From: Methanothermobacter sp. K4
Lineage (GTDB): Archaea; Methanobacteriota; Methanobacteria; Methanobacteriales; Methanothermobacteraceae
Direction: 5' to 3'
NCBI RefSeq assembly: GCF_022014235.1
Contig: NZ_JAKLTD010000001.1
Coordinates: forward strand, 624,624 to 688,623
Length of the DNA stretch: 64,000 bases
Both the position numbers and the translations under genes were made by a program. Shown piece after piece: positions 48,379 to 59,255 of the stretch (positions are counted from its first letter, which is position 1; each line of letters starts with the position of its first letter). The notes beneath the pieces are model-generated. The model had not been told where the DNA came from. It saw only the letters and a list, made by a program, of their open reading frames with translations, and did no database searches.

Positions 48379-48846
48379 TTGGTATGGAGCGACGCACCAT
48401 CCCATGTATGCAGGGGTGGTGATAAAAGGGCGCTTACATTCTGCTGCCCACCGGTGAAGCCCTGCCCCATAATGATAGCACTCGAGGAGGCGGGACTGAC
48501 ACCACAGGATTACATTGAAATCAAGGAGTCATTCGCAAGGAATACTAGGCTCGGCGAGGGCCAGGGGACCTGCTTCGGTTCACTTGTCTGGTGCTGCAAG
48601 CCCTCAAAGCCCTGCCCGCTCAGGGACATGGCCATGAAGAGGATAAACATGACAACCGAAGAGTACATGGAACTCAAAAAGAGGCTCTCAGAGGAACTTG
48701 TGGGTACGTCTGAATCTGACACCGAAAGCGTGAAGGCCCTGGCAGACGCCTTTGAAGTATCCATTGAGGAGGCCAGGGAGGCCCTTGCCGAGGCAGATAA
48801 TGACCTCAGAACAGCAATGAAGATACTCAGAATGAAATCCCTCTGA
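48379..48846 (+). CDS. methanogenesis marker 9 type cysteine-rich protein
   Basis: A 155-residue protein. The N-terminal 95 residues hold two related cysteine motifs, [19 protein letters not shown] and [16 protein letters not shown], plus HVCRGGD and GTCFGS; this looks like the methanogenesis marker 9 domain, found in MCR-containing archaea and of unknown function. The C-terminal 40 residues look like a UBA-type helix bundle ([21 protein letters not shown]). Start is TTG 48379 with GGAGG seven bases upstream. Its place after atwA fits a role in MCR maturation (inference). Confidence 0.75.
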   Translation: MVWSDAPSHVCRGGDKRALTFCCPPVKPCPIMIALEEAGLTPQDYIEIKESFARNTRLGEGQGTCFGSLVWCCKPSKPCPLRDMAMKRINMTTEEYMELKKRLSEELVGTSESDTESVKALADAFEVSIEEAREALAEADNDLRTAMKILRMKSL

Positions 48847-48857
48847 CGGATGGTAAA

Positions 48858-49475
48858 ATGTCCCTCACACCCCTCTACATTGACATGGTAGGTAAGAGGG
48901 TACTCGTGGTGGGTTCAGGGGAAGTTGGAAGAAGAAGGGCGATGAGATTCATTGAGGCCGGCGCAGAGGTGGCGGTTCTTGGACAGGAACTTGAAGGTGC
49001 TGTTTCGATCACCCCGGAAAAACTCGGGGAGTGGATTGAGAAGGCAGACCTCATAGTTGCTGCAAGTCCGGATAGAAGCCTCAATGAAAGGGTAACTGAA
49101 CTTGCAGGGGGTAAACTCCTTAACCGGGCAGATGACCCGTCAAGGGGTAACGTGGTTGTCCCGTCGACATTCAAAATAGCGGATGTTTCAATCTCATTAT
49201 TCACCGGGAAAAAGAGTCCGCTGATGGCTAAATACCTCCGCAGGAGGATCCAGGAGGTTATAAAACCAGAGGATATACTCATGATTGAGGTTCAGGATGT
49301 ATCCCGCCGGATGCTCATGGAACAGGTCCCTGATCACAGAGAGAGGCGCAGAATTCTCTATGAGATCTCAGAGGATAAAATGGTACAGGAAAAACTTGAA
49401 GCTGGCGACCTGGAGGGTGCCATAAGAAGGGCGCGGGACATAATCATGGATAGGGGGGCTTCAGGTGATTCTTAA
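48858..49475 (+). CDS. precorrin-2 dehydrogenase / sirohydrochlorin ferrochelatase family
   Basis: A 205-residue protein related to the CysG N-terminal region and Met8p: NAD-binding VLVVGSGEVGRRRAMRFIEAGAEV, then DLIVAASPDRSLNERV, NRADDPSRGNVVVPS and FTGKKSPLMAKYLRRRIQEV. It oxidises precorrin-2 to sirohydrochlorin, the branch compound to siroheme, cobalamin and F430. Overlaps hemA by 11 bases. Confidence 0.93.
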   Translation: MSLTPLYIDMVGKRVLVVGSGEVGRRRAMRFIEAGAEVAVLGQELEGAVSITPEKLGEWIEKADLIVAASPDRSLNERVTELAGGKLLNRADDPSRGNVVVPSTFKIADVSISLFTGKKSPLMAKYLRRRIQEVIKPEDILMIEVQDVSRRMLMEQVPDHRERRRILYEISEDKMVQEKLEAGDLEGAIRRARDIIMDRGASGDS

Positions 49476-50655
49476 CATAAGGCTTGACCACAAGACCTCT
49501 GATGTGAAGACAATGGAGACAGCCTCAGGCAGGATAGAGGAGATTGTGGGTGAGCTTGAAGCCATTGGAGCTGTGACCGAGAAGGTGCCCCTCATGACCT
49601 GTAACAGGGTGGAGTACTACCTTCACATCACAGGGGTCCCATCTGAATTTGATTTTAATGGATTTACAGTTGAAAAAGATGAGGATGCCCTTCTGCACCT
49701 TCTGAGACTGGCTTCAGGCCTTGAGTCCATGATAATCGGGGAGGACCAGATACTTGGACAGATAAAGGCTGCAAGGCTCCAGGCCCTCCGCGAGGGCACC
49801 TGCGGACCCCTCCTTGATATGGTGTTCACCAAGGCGGTCCATGTGGGTCAGACCGTGAGGCGGAAGACGAAGATAAACAGGGGTTCCGTCTCAATAGGGT
49901 CAGCGGCCGTTGATCTTGCAGAGTCAATACATGGTGATCTCAAATGCAAGAAGGTCCTTGTTATAGGGGCCGGTAAAATGGGGACACTGGTTGCGCGCGC
50001 CCTCGCCGAAAAGCACCTAAAGGCAATAATGGTTGCAAACAGGACATATGAGAGGGCCTACCAGCTTGCATGCGAACTCGGTGGTGATGCAATACATTTC
50101 GACAGACTCAACAGGGCCCTAAGGGATGCAGATGTTGTTATAAGTGCCACAGGCTCACCCCACTACATACTCACCCGTGAGCGTGTCATGGAGGCAGTGC
50201 CCCCTGATAGGAGGTCCAGCATTGTGATGGTGGACATAGCCAACCCCAGGGATATAGAGGAATCAGTGAGGGAACTTGGAGTCAGGCTATTCACAATCGA
50301 TGACCTCAGGGGGGTGGCTGAGGAGAACCGGAAAAGGAGGGAGGCGGAGGCAAGGGAGGCCGAGGAGATAGTGAGGGCTGAACTTGAACTCCTCCTGAGT
50401 GCCATGAAGCACAGGGAGGTGGAGCCACTTCTGGCTGAAATAAGGGGGCGTATGGAGTCCCTCCTGCAGAGGGAGGCAGGTAAGGCGATTAAGAAAATTC
50501 AAAACAGCGGGGACCCTGAGAGGGTTGTTGAGGGTCTTACAAGGTCAATAGTTGATAAAATATTCCATGATATCGCTCTGAAAATCAGGGATGCTGCAGA
50601 GAGGGATGATAAAGAGTTCCTGAGGATGTGTTCTGAGCTCTTTGGTTGTGAGTGA
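49465..50655 (+). CDS. hemA: glutamyl-tRNA reductase
   Basis: A 396-residue first enzyme of C5 tetrapyrrole synthesis. Catalytic Cys46 in PLMTCNRVEYYL, LLRLASGLESMIIGEDQILGQIK, NADPH domain VLVIGAGKMGTLVARALAEK, DADVVISATGSPH and MVDIANPRDIEESV, then the long C-terminal dimer helix. GTG start inside the preceding gene. The final codons (ELFGCE-stop) are copied in the tandem repeats that follow. Confidence 0.97.
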   Translation: MILNIRLDHKTSDVKTMETASGRIEEIVGELEAIGAVTEKVPLMTCNRVEYYLHITGVPSEFDFNGFTVEKDEDALLHLLRLASGLESMIIGEDQILGQIKAARLQALREGTCGPLLDMVFTKAVHVGQTVRRKTKINRGSVSIGSAAVDLAESIHGDLKCKKVLVIGAGKMGTLVARALAEKHLKAIMVANRTYERAYQLACELGGDAIHFDRLNRALRDADVVISATGSPHYILTRERVMEAVPPDRRSSIVMVDIANPRDIEESVRELGVRLFTIDDLRGVAEENRKRREAEAREAEEIVRAELELLLSAMKHREVEPLLAEIRGRMESLLQREAGKAIKKIQNSGDPERVVEGLTRSIVDKIFHDIALKIRDAAERDDKEFLRMCSELFGCE

Positions 50656-50745
50656 TTTTAGGGGTTTTGGTTTTTGGTGATGTGTGTTCTGAGCTCTTTG
50701 GTTGTGAGTGATTTTAGGGTTTTTGGGGATGTGTTCTGAGCTCTT
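50627..50745. repeat. tandem copies of the hemA 3' end
   Basis: A unit beginning TGTGTTCTGAGCTC and ending AGTGATTTTAGGG occurs at 50627-50663 (inside and just past hemA), at 50683-50719, and as a shortened copy TGTGTTCTGAGCTCTT at 50730-50745. Offsets are 56 and 47 bp. The second copy re-encodes CSELFGCE and a stop codon. The rest of the 171-bp gap to the AAA ATPase gene holds only AT-rich sequence. Confidence 0.9.
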
Positions 50746-50826
50746 CAACTGGGAGAATCTAGTTCTGTACTCATAGAGATCTTTAACCAGAAATTTTAAA
50801 CGGATTTTATAAAATTAAAAATTGAT

Positions 50827-51945
50827 TTAGGCGAACATGTGCCTGGGTTCGCCTTTTAGACCACGCTCTTTAAGAGCATATTCTATGTGTTCACGCTCCA
50901 CACGGGGACTGTCATCTGCCAGTGCCCTGTGGAGGGCTGTTTTAAGCACCCTCTCCTTTATGTCCCTTCCGGACATTCCCTTTGTCAGTTTAACAAGTTT
51001 ATCCAGGGAGAAATCCACATCCAGGGGCATGGTCTCAATGTATTTTTCAAGCATCATCCGCCTCTCATCATCCCCGGGTAACTTGAACTCTATTTCCTCC
51101 TCAAAACGGCTTCTTATTGCATTATCAAGAAGTTCAGGGTTATTGGTCGCGCCTATGGTTACAACACCCCAGTTCTGATTTATACCATCCATCTCGGTTA
51201 GGAGTGCGTTAACCACCTCTGAGACGTCCCCACGGAGGGACTGGAATCTCCGGTCGAGGCCAATTGCGTCCATCTCATCTATGAATATAACTGATGGGGC
51301 AGTTTTTGATGCCAGTTCATAGAGTTCATGTATCTGCCTTGCACCGTCACCCACATGCTCGCCTATGAGTCCTGTGGCCTTTATAAGGTAGAGGGGTACC
51401 CTTAGTTCATTTGCAAGGGACTTTGCAAGCATGGTCTTACCTGTGCCGGGGCTTCCATGGAAGAGGACGTTCCTGGGCGCCCAGTCCCTGAATCTGTCCG
51501 GGTCCTCAAGGTACCTCATGATTATCCTGCACTTTATCTTGGCGTCCTCCTGACCGATAACATCATCCATGGTGATGTCACTTTTCACCTCATGGAACTC
51601 CTCCCTCTCGTTCTCCAGCAGTATAATGGAGGTGTTCCTGGTTATCTTTGAACCGTCGGGGTGGGCCCTTATTATCTTGAATGCATAGTCAGGGAGCAGT
51701 TTCTGGTCGAATAGATAGGAACCCTCAGTTGCACTGAAACCCTCCCACTGGTCCCTTGCATAGATCTCAAAGAGTTCCTTGTTAACGGCATCTATCCTTG
51801 GGGACTCCATCAGGTTGCATACGAAGGGGTATCCAACCGGCTGGAGAACAACAAGTTTTGCCTCCCTTTCAGGGTCAGAGGCCTTCACAGGAAATTTTTT
51901 ATCTGATAGCTGGGGGTCATAGACTATGTTATTGAATTTCACCAC
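50827..51945 (-). CDS. AAA+ ATPase, Cdc48/proteasome-regulator like
   Basis: A 372-residue protein. Residues 1-115 form an N-terminal domain without a match I can name; then an AAA domain with Walker [21 protein letters not shown], Walker [18 protein letters not shown], sensor 1 [25 protein letters not shown] and a C-terminal lid [19 protein letters not shown]. The arginine fingers are in the RSRFEEEI region. It probably remodels or unfolds proteins; the substrate is unknown. AGGTGAT precedes the ATG. Confidence 0.9.
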   Translation of the reverse strand: MVKFNNIVYDPQLSDKKFPVKASDPEREAKLVVLQPVGYPFVCNLMESPRIDAVNKELFEIYARDQWEGFSATEGSYLFDQKLLPDYAFKIIRAHPDGSKITRNTSIILLENEREEFHEVKSDITMDDVIGQEDAKIKCRIIMRYLEDPDRFRDWAPRNVLFHGSPGTGKTMLAKSLANELRVPLYLIKATGLIGEHVGDGARQIHELYELASKTAPSVIFIDEMDAIGLDRRFQSLRGDVSEVVNALLTEMDGINQNWGVVTIGATNNPELLDNAIRSRFEEEIEFKLPGDDERRMMLEKYIETMPLDVDFSLDKLVKLTKGMSGRDIKERVLKTALHRALADDSPRVEREHIEYALKERGLKGEPRHMFA

Positions 51946-52200
51946 ATCACCTGTTCTTCAGAAACAAGTTCTGATACTGTGACATACTCAAGAAATAAAC
52001 TCATCATAGGTAAATTGTGCATCGGGGTGTATAAAGTTTTAGGTACACTCTTGCGGGATGTGTATTTTCAGTACATTCCATGCAGTTAATTCAAGAAACC
52101 TCGGAACCTCTGTGTAGAGTTTTTCGGTGAACTTCATGCAGCCATATAGAACCTGGTGTGGAATTTGATACATTCGGCACACCATTTCTCTGGACCAGCT
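51946..52200. other. 255-bp intergenic region between two minus-strand genes
   Basis: It should hold the 3' end of the endonuclease transcript... no: both neighbours are on the minus strand, so it holds the 3' region of the AAA ATPase promoter side and the end of nfo transcription. A minus-strand TATA-like TTTATACACC near 52028-52037 could serve the AAA gene. A 32-codon open frame on the minus strand (52039-52137) has no ribosome binding site. Nothing else is recognisable. Confidence 0.4.
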
Positions 52201-53028
52201 TCATCTGCTGAGGTACCCCTCAAGGAGGGCCTTTATCCTCCTTGCATCCTCATCCTTTCTGGGTGTCTCGGAGATTATGGTGGCATCCCAGCCTCCATCA
52301 ACCAGCACCTCAAGGAGGGGCTCAACTGGAGGGCCAAAGCCTTCGGATAGGGTGTGGTGCCTTCTCTCTCCTGCATCTGTGTACTCTATCCCTGTGAAGT
52401 GGCAGTGGAGGTGCTCGCATCCGAGTCTCCCCTCAATCTCCTCAAGTATCCTCCTGTAATCACTGGCGCCCCCTATGCACCCACCGCCCCTTGCATGTAT
52501 ATGTGCAAAGTCCACGGTGGGCATGACGTTATCAAATTCCTCTGAGAATCTTATAACCTCCTCTAGACTTCCCACCTGTGACTTCTTGCCGGTGGTCTCA
52601 GGTGCAAGGGTGAAGTCCCTGATACCTGCACTTTCTAGTCTTGAGATGAGTTCCCCGAGTGACTTCCTGCAGATTTCAAAAGCCCTTCTCATCCCAAGGT
52701 CACCATAAAAGCCGGGGTGGAACACAATACGGTAGGCGCCCATCCACTCCCCTGCAACCGCACAGTCAAAGAGCCGGTCAATTGATTTCTCTATTGTCTC
52801 CTCCTTGGATGATGAAAGGTTTATATAGTAGGGGCCGTGCATTGAGACAAGTACATCGTTCTTCCTTGAATTTTCACCAATCTTAAGGGCATTTTCCTTC
52901 TTCAACCTGAGGCCATAGGTAGCCTGGTACTCATAGGCGTCAAGTCCCATGGCCCTGATCTTCCTGAAAACACTGACTGTACTGCCACGGTAACCAACCG
53001 GGTTACCTGCAGGACCAACCCTTATCAA
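52201..53028 (-). CDS. nfo: endonuclease IV (AP endonuclease)
   Basis: A 275-residue TIM-barrel DNA repair enzyme: VGPAGNPVGYRGSTV, VSMHGPYYINLSS (zinc His), YRIVFHPGFYGD (His), LAPETTGKKSQVGSLEEV (Glu), TVDFAHIHARG (Asp, His), CEHLHCHFTGIEY (His) and ISETPRKDEDA (Glu) supply the trinuclear zinc ligands. It cuts at abasic sites. Start TTG 53028 with GGGTG upstream; no ATG fits. Confidence 0.94.
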   Translation of the reverse strand: MIRVGPAGNPVGYRGSTVSVFRKIRAMGLDAYEYQATYGLRLKKENALKIGENSRKNDVLVSMHGPYYINLSSSKEETIEKSIDRLFDCAVAGEWMGAYRIVFHPGFYGDLGMRRAFEICRKSLGELISRLESAGIRDFTLAPETTGKKSQVGSLEEVIRFSEEFDNVMPTVDFAHIHARGGGCIGGASDYRRILEEIEGRLGCEHLHCHFTGIEYTDAGERRHHTLSEGFGPPVEPLLEVLVDGGWDATIISETPRKDEDARRIKALLEGYLSR

Positions 53029-53068
53029 AAAAACACCCGATTAAAGGGTTAAATAGAAAAATTGGTTT

Positions 53069-54082
53069 TTAGAGTATGCCCATGGCCCTGTTGGTCTTCA
53101 TTATGGACTTCATGTTGTCCTCTTCAAGTTCAAGGAGGGCCCTTATTGCATCCACACTCTCGGGGACGGCATCGGATTCCTGGTGGACCGCCTGCATGTA
53201 GAAGAGTTCCCCTTCAACCACGTTTATGGACTCCTCCCAGACAGGTATCTCGAAGAGGTCATTCCTTGACCTTCCGAGTTCCTTGGCGTACTCCATTATC
53301 TCTGCGGTTGATGCAAGGCCCTCTGAGGCCCTCACAAGCATGACCCTGGTGGTCTCGTCTAGTTTCGCCTTTATCTCATCGGCGTCCACAGGGTTCTCCA
53401 GTTCCACCATTATGTTGTGCTGGTGCATGAGTGTTGTGGGGACCAGGAGTGCAACGGTGTGGATGCTGACACCCTTCATGACGGTTTTGAGGTCAGGTCC
53501 GTGGTGTGATGGGACCGTCGGGGGGTTCGGTACAATGGCGTTTATTGGACCCTTTTTCACCTGTACAGGGTCGGCACCCCTTCTGACCATCACTGCCCTC
53601 ACCTTTTTTATCCCGCAGAGATCATCTATTGGTTTCAGGGTCCTGCAGAGGCCGGTGGTGTTGCACGAAACGACCCTTGTGTAGTCGGCCCCCAGTGACT
53701 CGTCGTAGTTTGTGAATGAGTTGAATGAGAGTCCAATGGCATCGTACTTTTCACCACCCTGGAATATGGCCTTTATTCCCTTTTCACGGTACAGTTCAAG
53801 GTTCTTGGCACCGATGCCCTCGGGTGTTGCATCAACCACGATGTCTGCTTCCTCCAGCATGTCCTCCACGGTACCGCTCACAGGGATTCCAGCATCATCA
53901 AAGAGCTTTTCACGTTCAGGGATGCTTACATAGAGTTCATAGCCCTTTTCAATTGCAACCCTCGCCTCAAAATCAGGTTTTGTTTTGCTGACACCAACGA
54001 CCTTCATGTCGTCCTGGGCAGCCACAGCGTCGGCGACTCTCTTTCCTATTGTACCATATCCGTTAATGGCTACAGATATCAT
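53069..54082 (-). CDS. gap: glyceraldehyde-3-phosphate dehydrogenase (phosphorylating, archaeal)
   Basis: The 337-residue archaeal [23 protein letters not shown] (NAD(P) loop), the catalytic Cys in [35 protein letters not shown] and [10 protein letters not shown]. It works with the Pgk and TIM in gluconeogenesis. GGAGGT seven bases upstream fixes ATG 54082. A minus-strand TATA box lies at about 54169-54180, inside the first unit of a tandem repeat. Confidence 0.98.
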   Translation of the reverse strand: MISVAINGYGTIGKRVADAVAAQDDMKVVGVSKTKPDFEARVAIEKGYELYVSIPEREKLFDDAGIPVSGTVEDMLEEADIVVDATPEGIGAKNLELYREKGIKAIFQGGEKYDAIGLSFNSFTNYDESLGADYTRVVSCNTTGLCRTLKPIDDLCGIKKVRAVMVRRGADPVQVKKGPINAIVPNPPTVPSHHGPDLKTVMKGVSIHTVALLVPTTLMHQHNIMVELENPVDADEIKAKLDETTRVMLVRASEGLASTAEIMEYAKELGRSRNDLFEIPVWEESINVVEGELFYMQAVHQESDAVPESVDAIRALLELEEDNMKSIMKTNRAMGIL

Positions 54083-54176
54083 AAAGAAACCTCCTATCCC
54101 CTGAAAACTTCTGTTCACAGAGGAAAATCTTCAGTAAAGGTGTAATCTGATATTATTTCTCATTGATTATTTTTAT

Positions 54177-54257
54177 ATAGTTATCTCTGAGGGGGTGATT
54201 TGATTCTATAGTTATCTCTGAGGGGGTGATTTGATTCTATAGTTATCTCTGAAGGGG
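54177..54257. repeat. 31-bp tandem repeats at the gap promoter
   Basis: Unit ATAGTTATCTCTGAGG...TTTGATTCT, 31 bp, occurs exactly at 54177-54207 and 54208-54238, with a partial third copy at 54239-54257 (one A for G change). The first copy abuts the TATA box of gap (CTATATAAAAAT on the minus strand). The spacing of three helical turns would put repeated sites on the same DNA face. Confidence 0.9.
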
Positions 54258-54366
54258 ACCTTGGGGTTTGATAACCCTTAAAAACCAGGTAATTTTCAGA
54301 AATGAGGAATTCTGTTATTCTAAATAAGAATATTGGACTAAAAAATAAATTATTATGGAGAATACC

Positions 54367-55420
<1,054 letters not shown>

Positions 55421-55428
<8 letters not shown>

Positions 55429-56995
55429 CGAGTGATTCCCCCAGAATTTCGAGTTTTGCCCTTCTTGTAACTGTGTCCAGGAGTTCCCTGTAATCAGGCG
55501 CCTCCCTCTCCGCCAGGAGAGCCGCCTGCTTTATGATCACCGGAACGTATGTTTCAAATACTTTCGCCCTTTCGGCCTCCTCCTTGGCGGCCTTCTTCTT
55601 CCTCAGGTACTTGTAGAGTTTTCTTGCAGCTATCATGGTGGCCTGCCTGATCTCATGGAGTATTTCAGGTTCAGGTGCCACGCTCTGCTTACCTGTTGAA
55701 AGGTATGGGACGTTGGTTGATACAATATTCACGAATATGGTGAGGGGCATATTTTCAAGGTCCCTTATGCCGTAGCGCCTCCAGTCAAGGCTCTTAACAC
55801 CCTCGGTTATTGCGCAGCTGCCAGCGTCAAATGTTAGGGGGACCCTGTTGGCGAACCTCATTATCTCGGCCTTCCTCTGGTCACCCACCATTCTGCCGGA
55901 GTTTCCACCGTAGGCTATACCCGCCTCAACCACAAAGGCTATGCCCCCGCGGTAGGTTTTGGGTTTCCTTGTCACGGTGGCGGTGAACTCTGGCTGGAGT
56001 ATCTCCCTCATACCCTTCTCAATCTGCTCCTCTCCGATGGGTATGAGGCCTGAGGTTGGTGGTGACATGAACTTCATCTTCTTGAAGGCCTCAACTATCT
56101 TCTCGGCCTCCTCCCATTTCATGTCCTTGGGGCGTTTGTTGAGGTCTATTCCTGTGAGTTCCTCGAGTTCCTTGATCTTTTTGGAGGACATCCTTGAGAG
56201 GTTGCTCGTAAGCATGCTCCTGAACCGTCTCTTGTCGGTGTGCTTTGCCATGAATATGAGATCATCGGCTGTGACACCCCATGGGTGTGGGAGGACCTCC
56301 TTTGGCATTGGCGGGATGACGTCTGATGCCCTGTTGAAGACGTAGCGGTTCCCTGTGGGGTCATTGAATATTATCTTTGCATGGGGGTTGGCTATCATTG
56401 TCCTCCTTATGTACTCGTAGGCCCCCTGCTCTGAGAGTGAGTAGGAGACGTCCTTGAAGTGGAGCTCTATGCAGACCCCTGTGTCCTCAACCTCAACCTC
56501 CTCCTTTTCAAGTATGAGGCCCTGGTTCTTCTTAACGTCCATCTTGAGGGTCATTTTGACCCCCTTGAGTTCGCCATTTTCCCTGGTCCCTGAGATGACC
56601 TTTATGGGTTTACCTGTGGTCATCTGTGATAATAGCACACAACCACTGCATCCGAGTCCCTGCTGCCCTCTGGACTGGATGTTCCTGAACTTGGACCCGG
56701 CGAACATGGTACAGAATACCTTTGGGATGTACTTTTCAGGTATTCCAGGGCCGTTGTCCTGGTGTCTGAGGATGTAGTGGTCCTTACCAATCCTCTTGAG
56801 ATCTATTTTGATCTCAGGGAGTATGCCTGCCTCCTCTGCGGCGTCAAAACTGTTTGTTATGAGTTCATGAAAAACTATCGTCAGTGACCTTATTTTCCCT
56901 GTAAAACCCAGCATCTGCTTGTTTTTCCTGAAGAATTCTGATGGGGTGAGTTCCTGGAATCCTTCGTCAAAGAGATCCAAAGCTTGCCTAGCCAA
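55421..56995 (-). CDS. top6B: DNA topoisomerase VI subunit B
   Basis: A 524-residue GHKL ATPase: [22 protein letters not shown] (N box), [28 protein letters not shown] (G1), [23 protein letters not shown] (G2). A helix-two-turn-helix and transducer domain follow, with the switch lysine in [27 protein letters not shown]. It drives strand passage. The 189-bp upstream gap has several TATA-like tracts (57045-57095). Confidence 0.97.
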
Positions 56996-57184
56996 AAGTT
57001 CGCCTCCTTAAATAATTTTTCACAGGATAATACACATGGGATACCATGCTCATATATATGTATGTATAACTTATAGCATATAAATTTATACCCCTACATG
57101 TAACTATTGAAGAAAGCATATTTTGGGCGATACCCCTGAAATAATTGAAATTCGCCCTCACAAAAAACAGGTTTATGGTGGAGT

Positions 57185-57751
57185 TTACATGAATTTAACG
57201 CCTTCCTGAAACTCCTTCATTTTCATTTCCTGTTTCTTCTTTTCAAGAAATGCGTACACAGACTTGTGCCTGGCACCATTAAGTATCATTTCAACTGCTT
57301 CCCTTGCAACCGAGAGCTTTTCAAATTCACCTATCAGTGCAACGGTTTTTCCATAGACCGATATATCCACCCCGGTCATATCATGGATTATGCGTCTGGT
57401 TATACCACCCCGACCTATTACACGGCCCTTCTGTCTTGCTATGGCCTTTTTGGATTTACCGACATAGTCGGTTATCTTGATGATGTCAAGGGCAACATCA
57501 TCATCCAGGAGCCGGAGGGCAACCTCCGGGTTGAAGCCACGTCCTATGGCCCTAACTATGTTCCTGGCCTTCCATGGTGACAGGGGGTCGTCAAGTTCGT
57601 CCTGGGGTATGAGTGTAACTGCACCGGTTTCGCTGTCAATTTCAAGGTCTGTCTGGGTGAGGCGCTCAATCTGTTCCTTGACCTCACCATTCTTACCTAT
57701 CAGAACTCCAACCCTCTCTCGGGGTATTTTGAGATATTCCTCGGTGGGCAT
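57185..57751 (-). CDS. KH-domain ribosome biogenesis protein (Dim2/Pno1-like)
   Basis: A 188-residue protein with two KH domains: [25 protein letters not shown] and [26 protein letters not shown], the second followed by [26 protein letters not shown], as in archaeal homologues of yeast Dim2/Pno1 that assist 16S rRNA 3'-end maturation. GAGGTGA five bases upstream supports ATG 57751. Near the RIO1 kinase and aIF1A genes, a common archaeal arrangement for small-subunit maturation. Confidence 0.93.
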   Translation of the reverse strand: MPTEEYLKIPRERVGVLIGKNGEVKEQIERLTQTDLEIDSETGAVTLIPQDELDDPLSPWKARNIVRAIGRGFNPEVALRLLDDDVALDIIKITDYVGKSKKAIARQKGRVIGRGGITRRIIHDMTGVDISVYGKTVALIGEFEKLSVAREAVEMILNGARHKSVYAFLEKKKQEMKMKEFQEGVKFM

Positions 57752-57937
57752 CTTATTCACCTCAATGAATAAATAAGGATCAACGTTTATAACACTTATA
57801 GTAATTTCCTGTAAAGTATCCAGCGGATTTTCCATTTCTGCAATGTTATCTGGGATGGATCCTTCCCTTCAGGATTCCAGGTAATGTTTTACGGTTTTTC
57901 TTTTTTAATCCTTTTTGCCAGGTTGTGGGGTTTTCAT

Positions 57938-58003
57938 GTTCTTTAATTCTTTTCCTTGCCGCTGGTTTTTGCAGGGGGTTCTGGTTCTTTAATTCTTTTC
58001 CTT
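57938..58003. repeat. 20-bp direct repeat at the rio1 3' end
   Basis: GTTCTTTAATTCTTTTCCTT occurs at 57938-57957 and again at 57984-58003, offset 46 bp. On the minus strand the upstream copy codes for KRIKEP in the gene and the second copy, in a shifted frame, supplies the last codons and the stop. Confidence 0.9.
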
Positions 58004-58791
58004 ATATCATCCTCACTTACACTGACCCCCAGCCTCTTGAAGTCACGGGCCAGGTTCTTTATATCCCTTTCAAGGAGTTCCATGGCCAGGGGGTGGTCAA
58101 GGACCATTGCCTGGGATACATCGATTATAACTGGTTCTCCTGAATGGTTCAGTATGTTGAAGAAGGATAGATCCCCATGCACAAGCCTTGCACCCGTGTA
58201 AAGGCGGTGCATGTACTCAACTATTAACTCAAGGGCCCTCTCAGGATCCTCAGGTGGAACCTCCCTCATGGTGGGGGCCGGTTCACCATCCTCACCTATG
58301 AACTCCATTATGAGGATGTTGTCCCTTGCAACCACTGGTTCAGGCACACGGACACCCGCCTCCATGGCCCTCTTAAGATTTCGAAACTCCTTGTTAACCC
58401 ATGCCTGGACAAGCTGGCGTCTGTTGGTTGTTCTCACCCTGAATCTTGGGTCACCCTGTATGTAGTACTGCATCTTCTTGAAGTCAGATGTGGCGACACG
58501 GTAAATCTTGACAGCAACAAATTCATCGTTATCGGTTATACCTTTGAAGACATTCGCCTCCTTACCCGTGCTCACAGCACCATTGAGCACCGCAAGGTAA
58601 CCTGAATTGGCAAGCTTGTAGAGTGTTTTGAGGGTAAGTTCATCAAAGACCTCACTTCCAACCCTCCGGTCCTCAACACCCTTCAACCTCTTGGCGGCCT
58701 CCATCCGTCCAAGATCAGAGTCTACCCTATCCACAGCCCCTGATTTAAGTGCCCTGAGTTCAGGGGCCTGCCCTGTTTCTTCAGGATCCAT
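57943..58791 (-). CDS. rio1: RIO1-family serine protein kinase
   Basis: A 282-residue atypical kinase. Glycine loop region [16 protein letters not shown], Lys in [18 protein letters not shown], hinge [10 protein letters not shown], catalytic [16 protein letters not shown] and metal [15 protein letters not shown] match RIO1. RIO kinases act as ATPases in late small-subunit maturation. ATG 58791 is chosen over TTG 58815. The C-terminal tail has a duplicated stretch ([10 protein letters not shown] then KEKN). Confidence 0.95.
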   Translation of the reverse strand: MDPEETGQAPELRALKSGAVDRVDSDLGRMEAAKRLKGVEDRRVGSEVFDELTLKTLYKLANSGYLAVLNGAVSTGKEANVFKGITDNDEFVAVKIYRVATSDFKKMQYYIQGDPRFRVRTTNRRQLVQAWVNKEFRNLKRAMEAGVRVPEPVVARDNILIMEFIGEDGEPAPTMREVPPEDPERALELIVEYMHRLYTGARLVHGDLSFFNILNHSGEPVIIDVSQAMVLDHPLAMELLERDIKNLARDFKRLGVSVSEDDIRKRIKEPEPPAKTSGKEKN

Positions 58792-58815
58792 TAAAATCAA
58801 CTTCTCTGGGGACAA

Positions 58816-59115
58816 TCAGAGTTTGAGGTAGCCCTTCCTCTCAAGCCAGTTGGACTCTGTACGGGTGTACCTCCACACTATATCGGCCTTCTCCTCGCTC
58901 TGGAACTCCCATGGCTTCACAAGTACAACGTCACCCTCACGGATCCATATCCTCTTCTTCATCTTGCCAGGGATCCTGCCGAGCCTTATATGGCCATCGG
59001 CACACCTCACCTTGAGCTTCCCGTGCCCCATTATCTGCTCAACAACTCCAGGTATCTCTCCCTTCCTGGGCGTCCTCACACGCCTAACTTCCTGTGTCTG
59101 ATGTCCTCTACTCAA
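58816..59115 (-). CDS. eif1a: translation initiation factor aIF1A
   Basis: A 99-residue S1/OB-fold factor: RTPRKGEIPGVVEQIMGHGKLKVRCADGHIRLGRIPGKMKKRIWIREGDVVLVKPWEFQ is the core, with basic N-terminal tail. It binds the small-subunit A site during initiation. Start TTG 59115 with GGAGG upstream. Confidence 0.97.
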   Translation of the reverse strand: MSRGHQTQEVRRVRTPRKGEIPGVVEQIMGHGKLKVRCADGHIRLGRIPGKMKKRIWIREGDVVLVKPWEFQSEEKADIVWRYTRTESNWLERKGYLKL

Positions 59116-59255
59116 ATACTCTCCTCCTCTTTTTTTCGTTGATTAACTTTGATTCTAATGCGATTACACATTCAGCAATCAAAGAAATAGACAGTATAAT
59201 TTATTACAGGTGCAGATATAAATAAATTGCTTAGACTGCTTTTCATGGTGATCCT

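Noticed and set aside
50656..50826. Small peptide gene encoded by the hemA-end repeat
   Set aside because: The frames are only about 10 codons and are explained by duplication of the hemA 3' end.
52039..52137. A 32-codon minus-strand frame starting MKFTEKLYTEV in the gap before nfo
   Set aside because: No ribosome binding site and no recognisable family; the size is expected by chance.
54177..54257. Insertion-sequence remnant or attachment site before gap
   Set aside because: The repeats are head-to-tail with no terminal inverted repeats, no transposase fragment and no target duplication.
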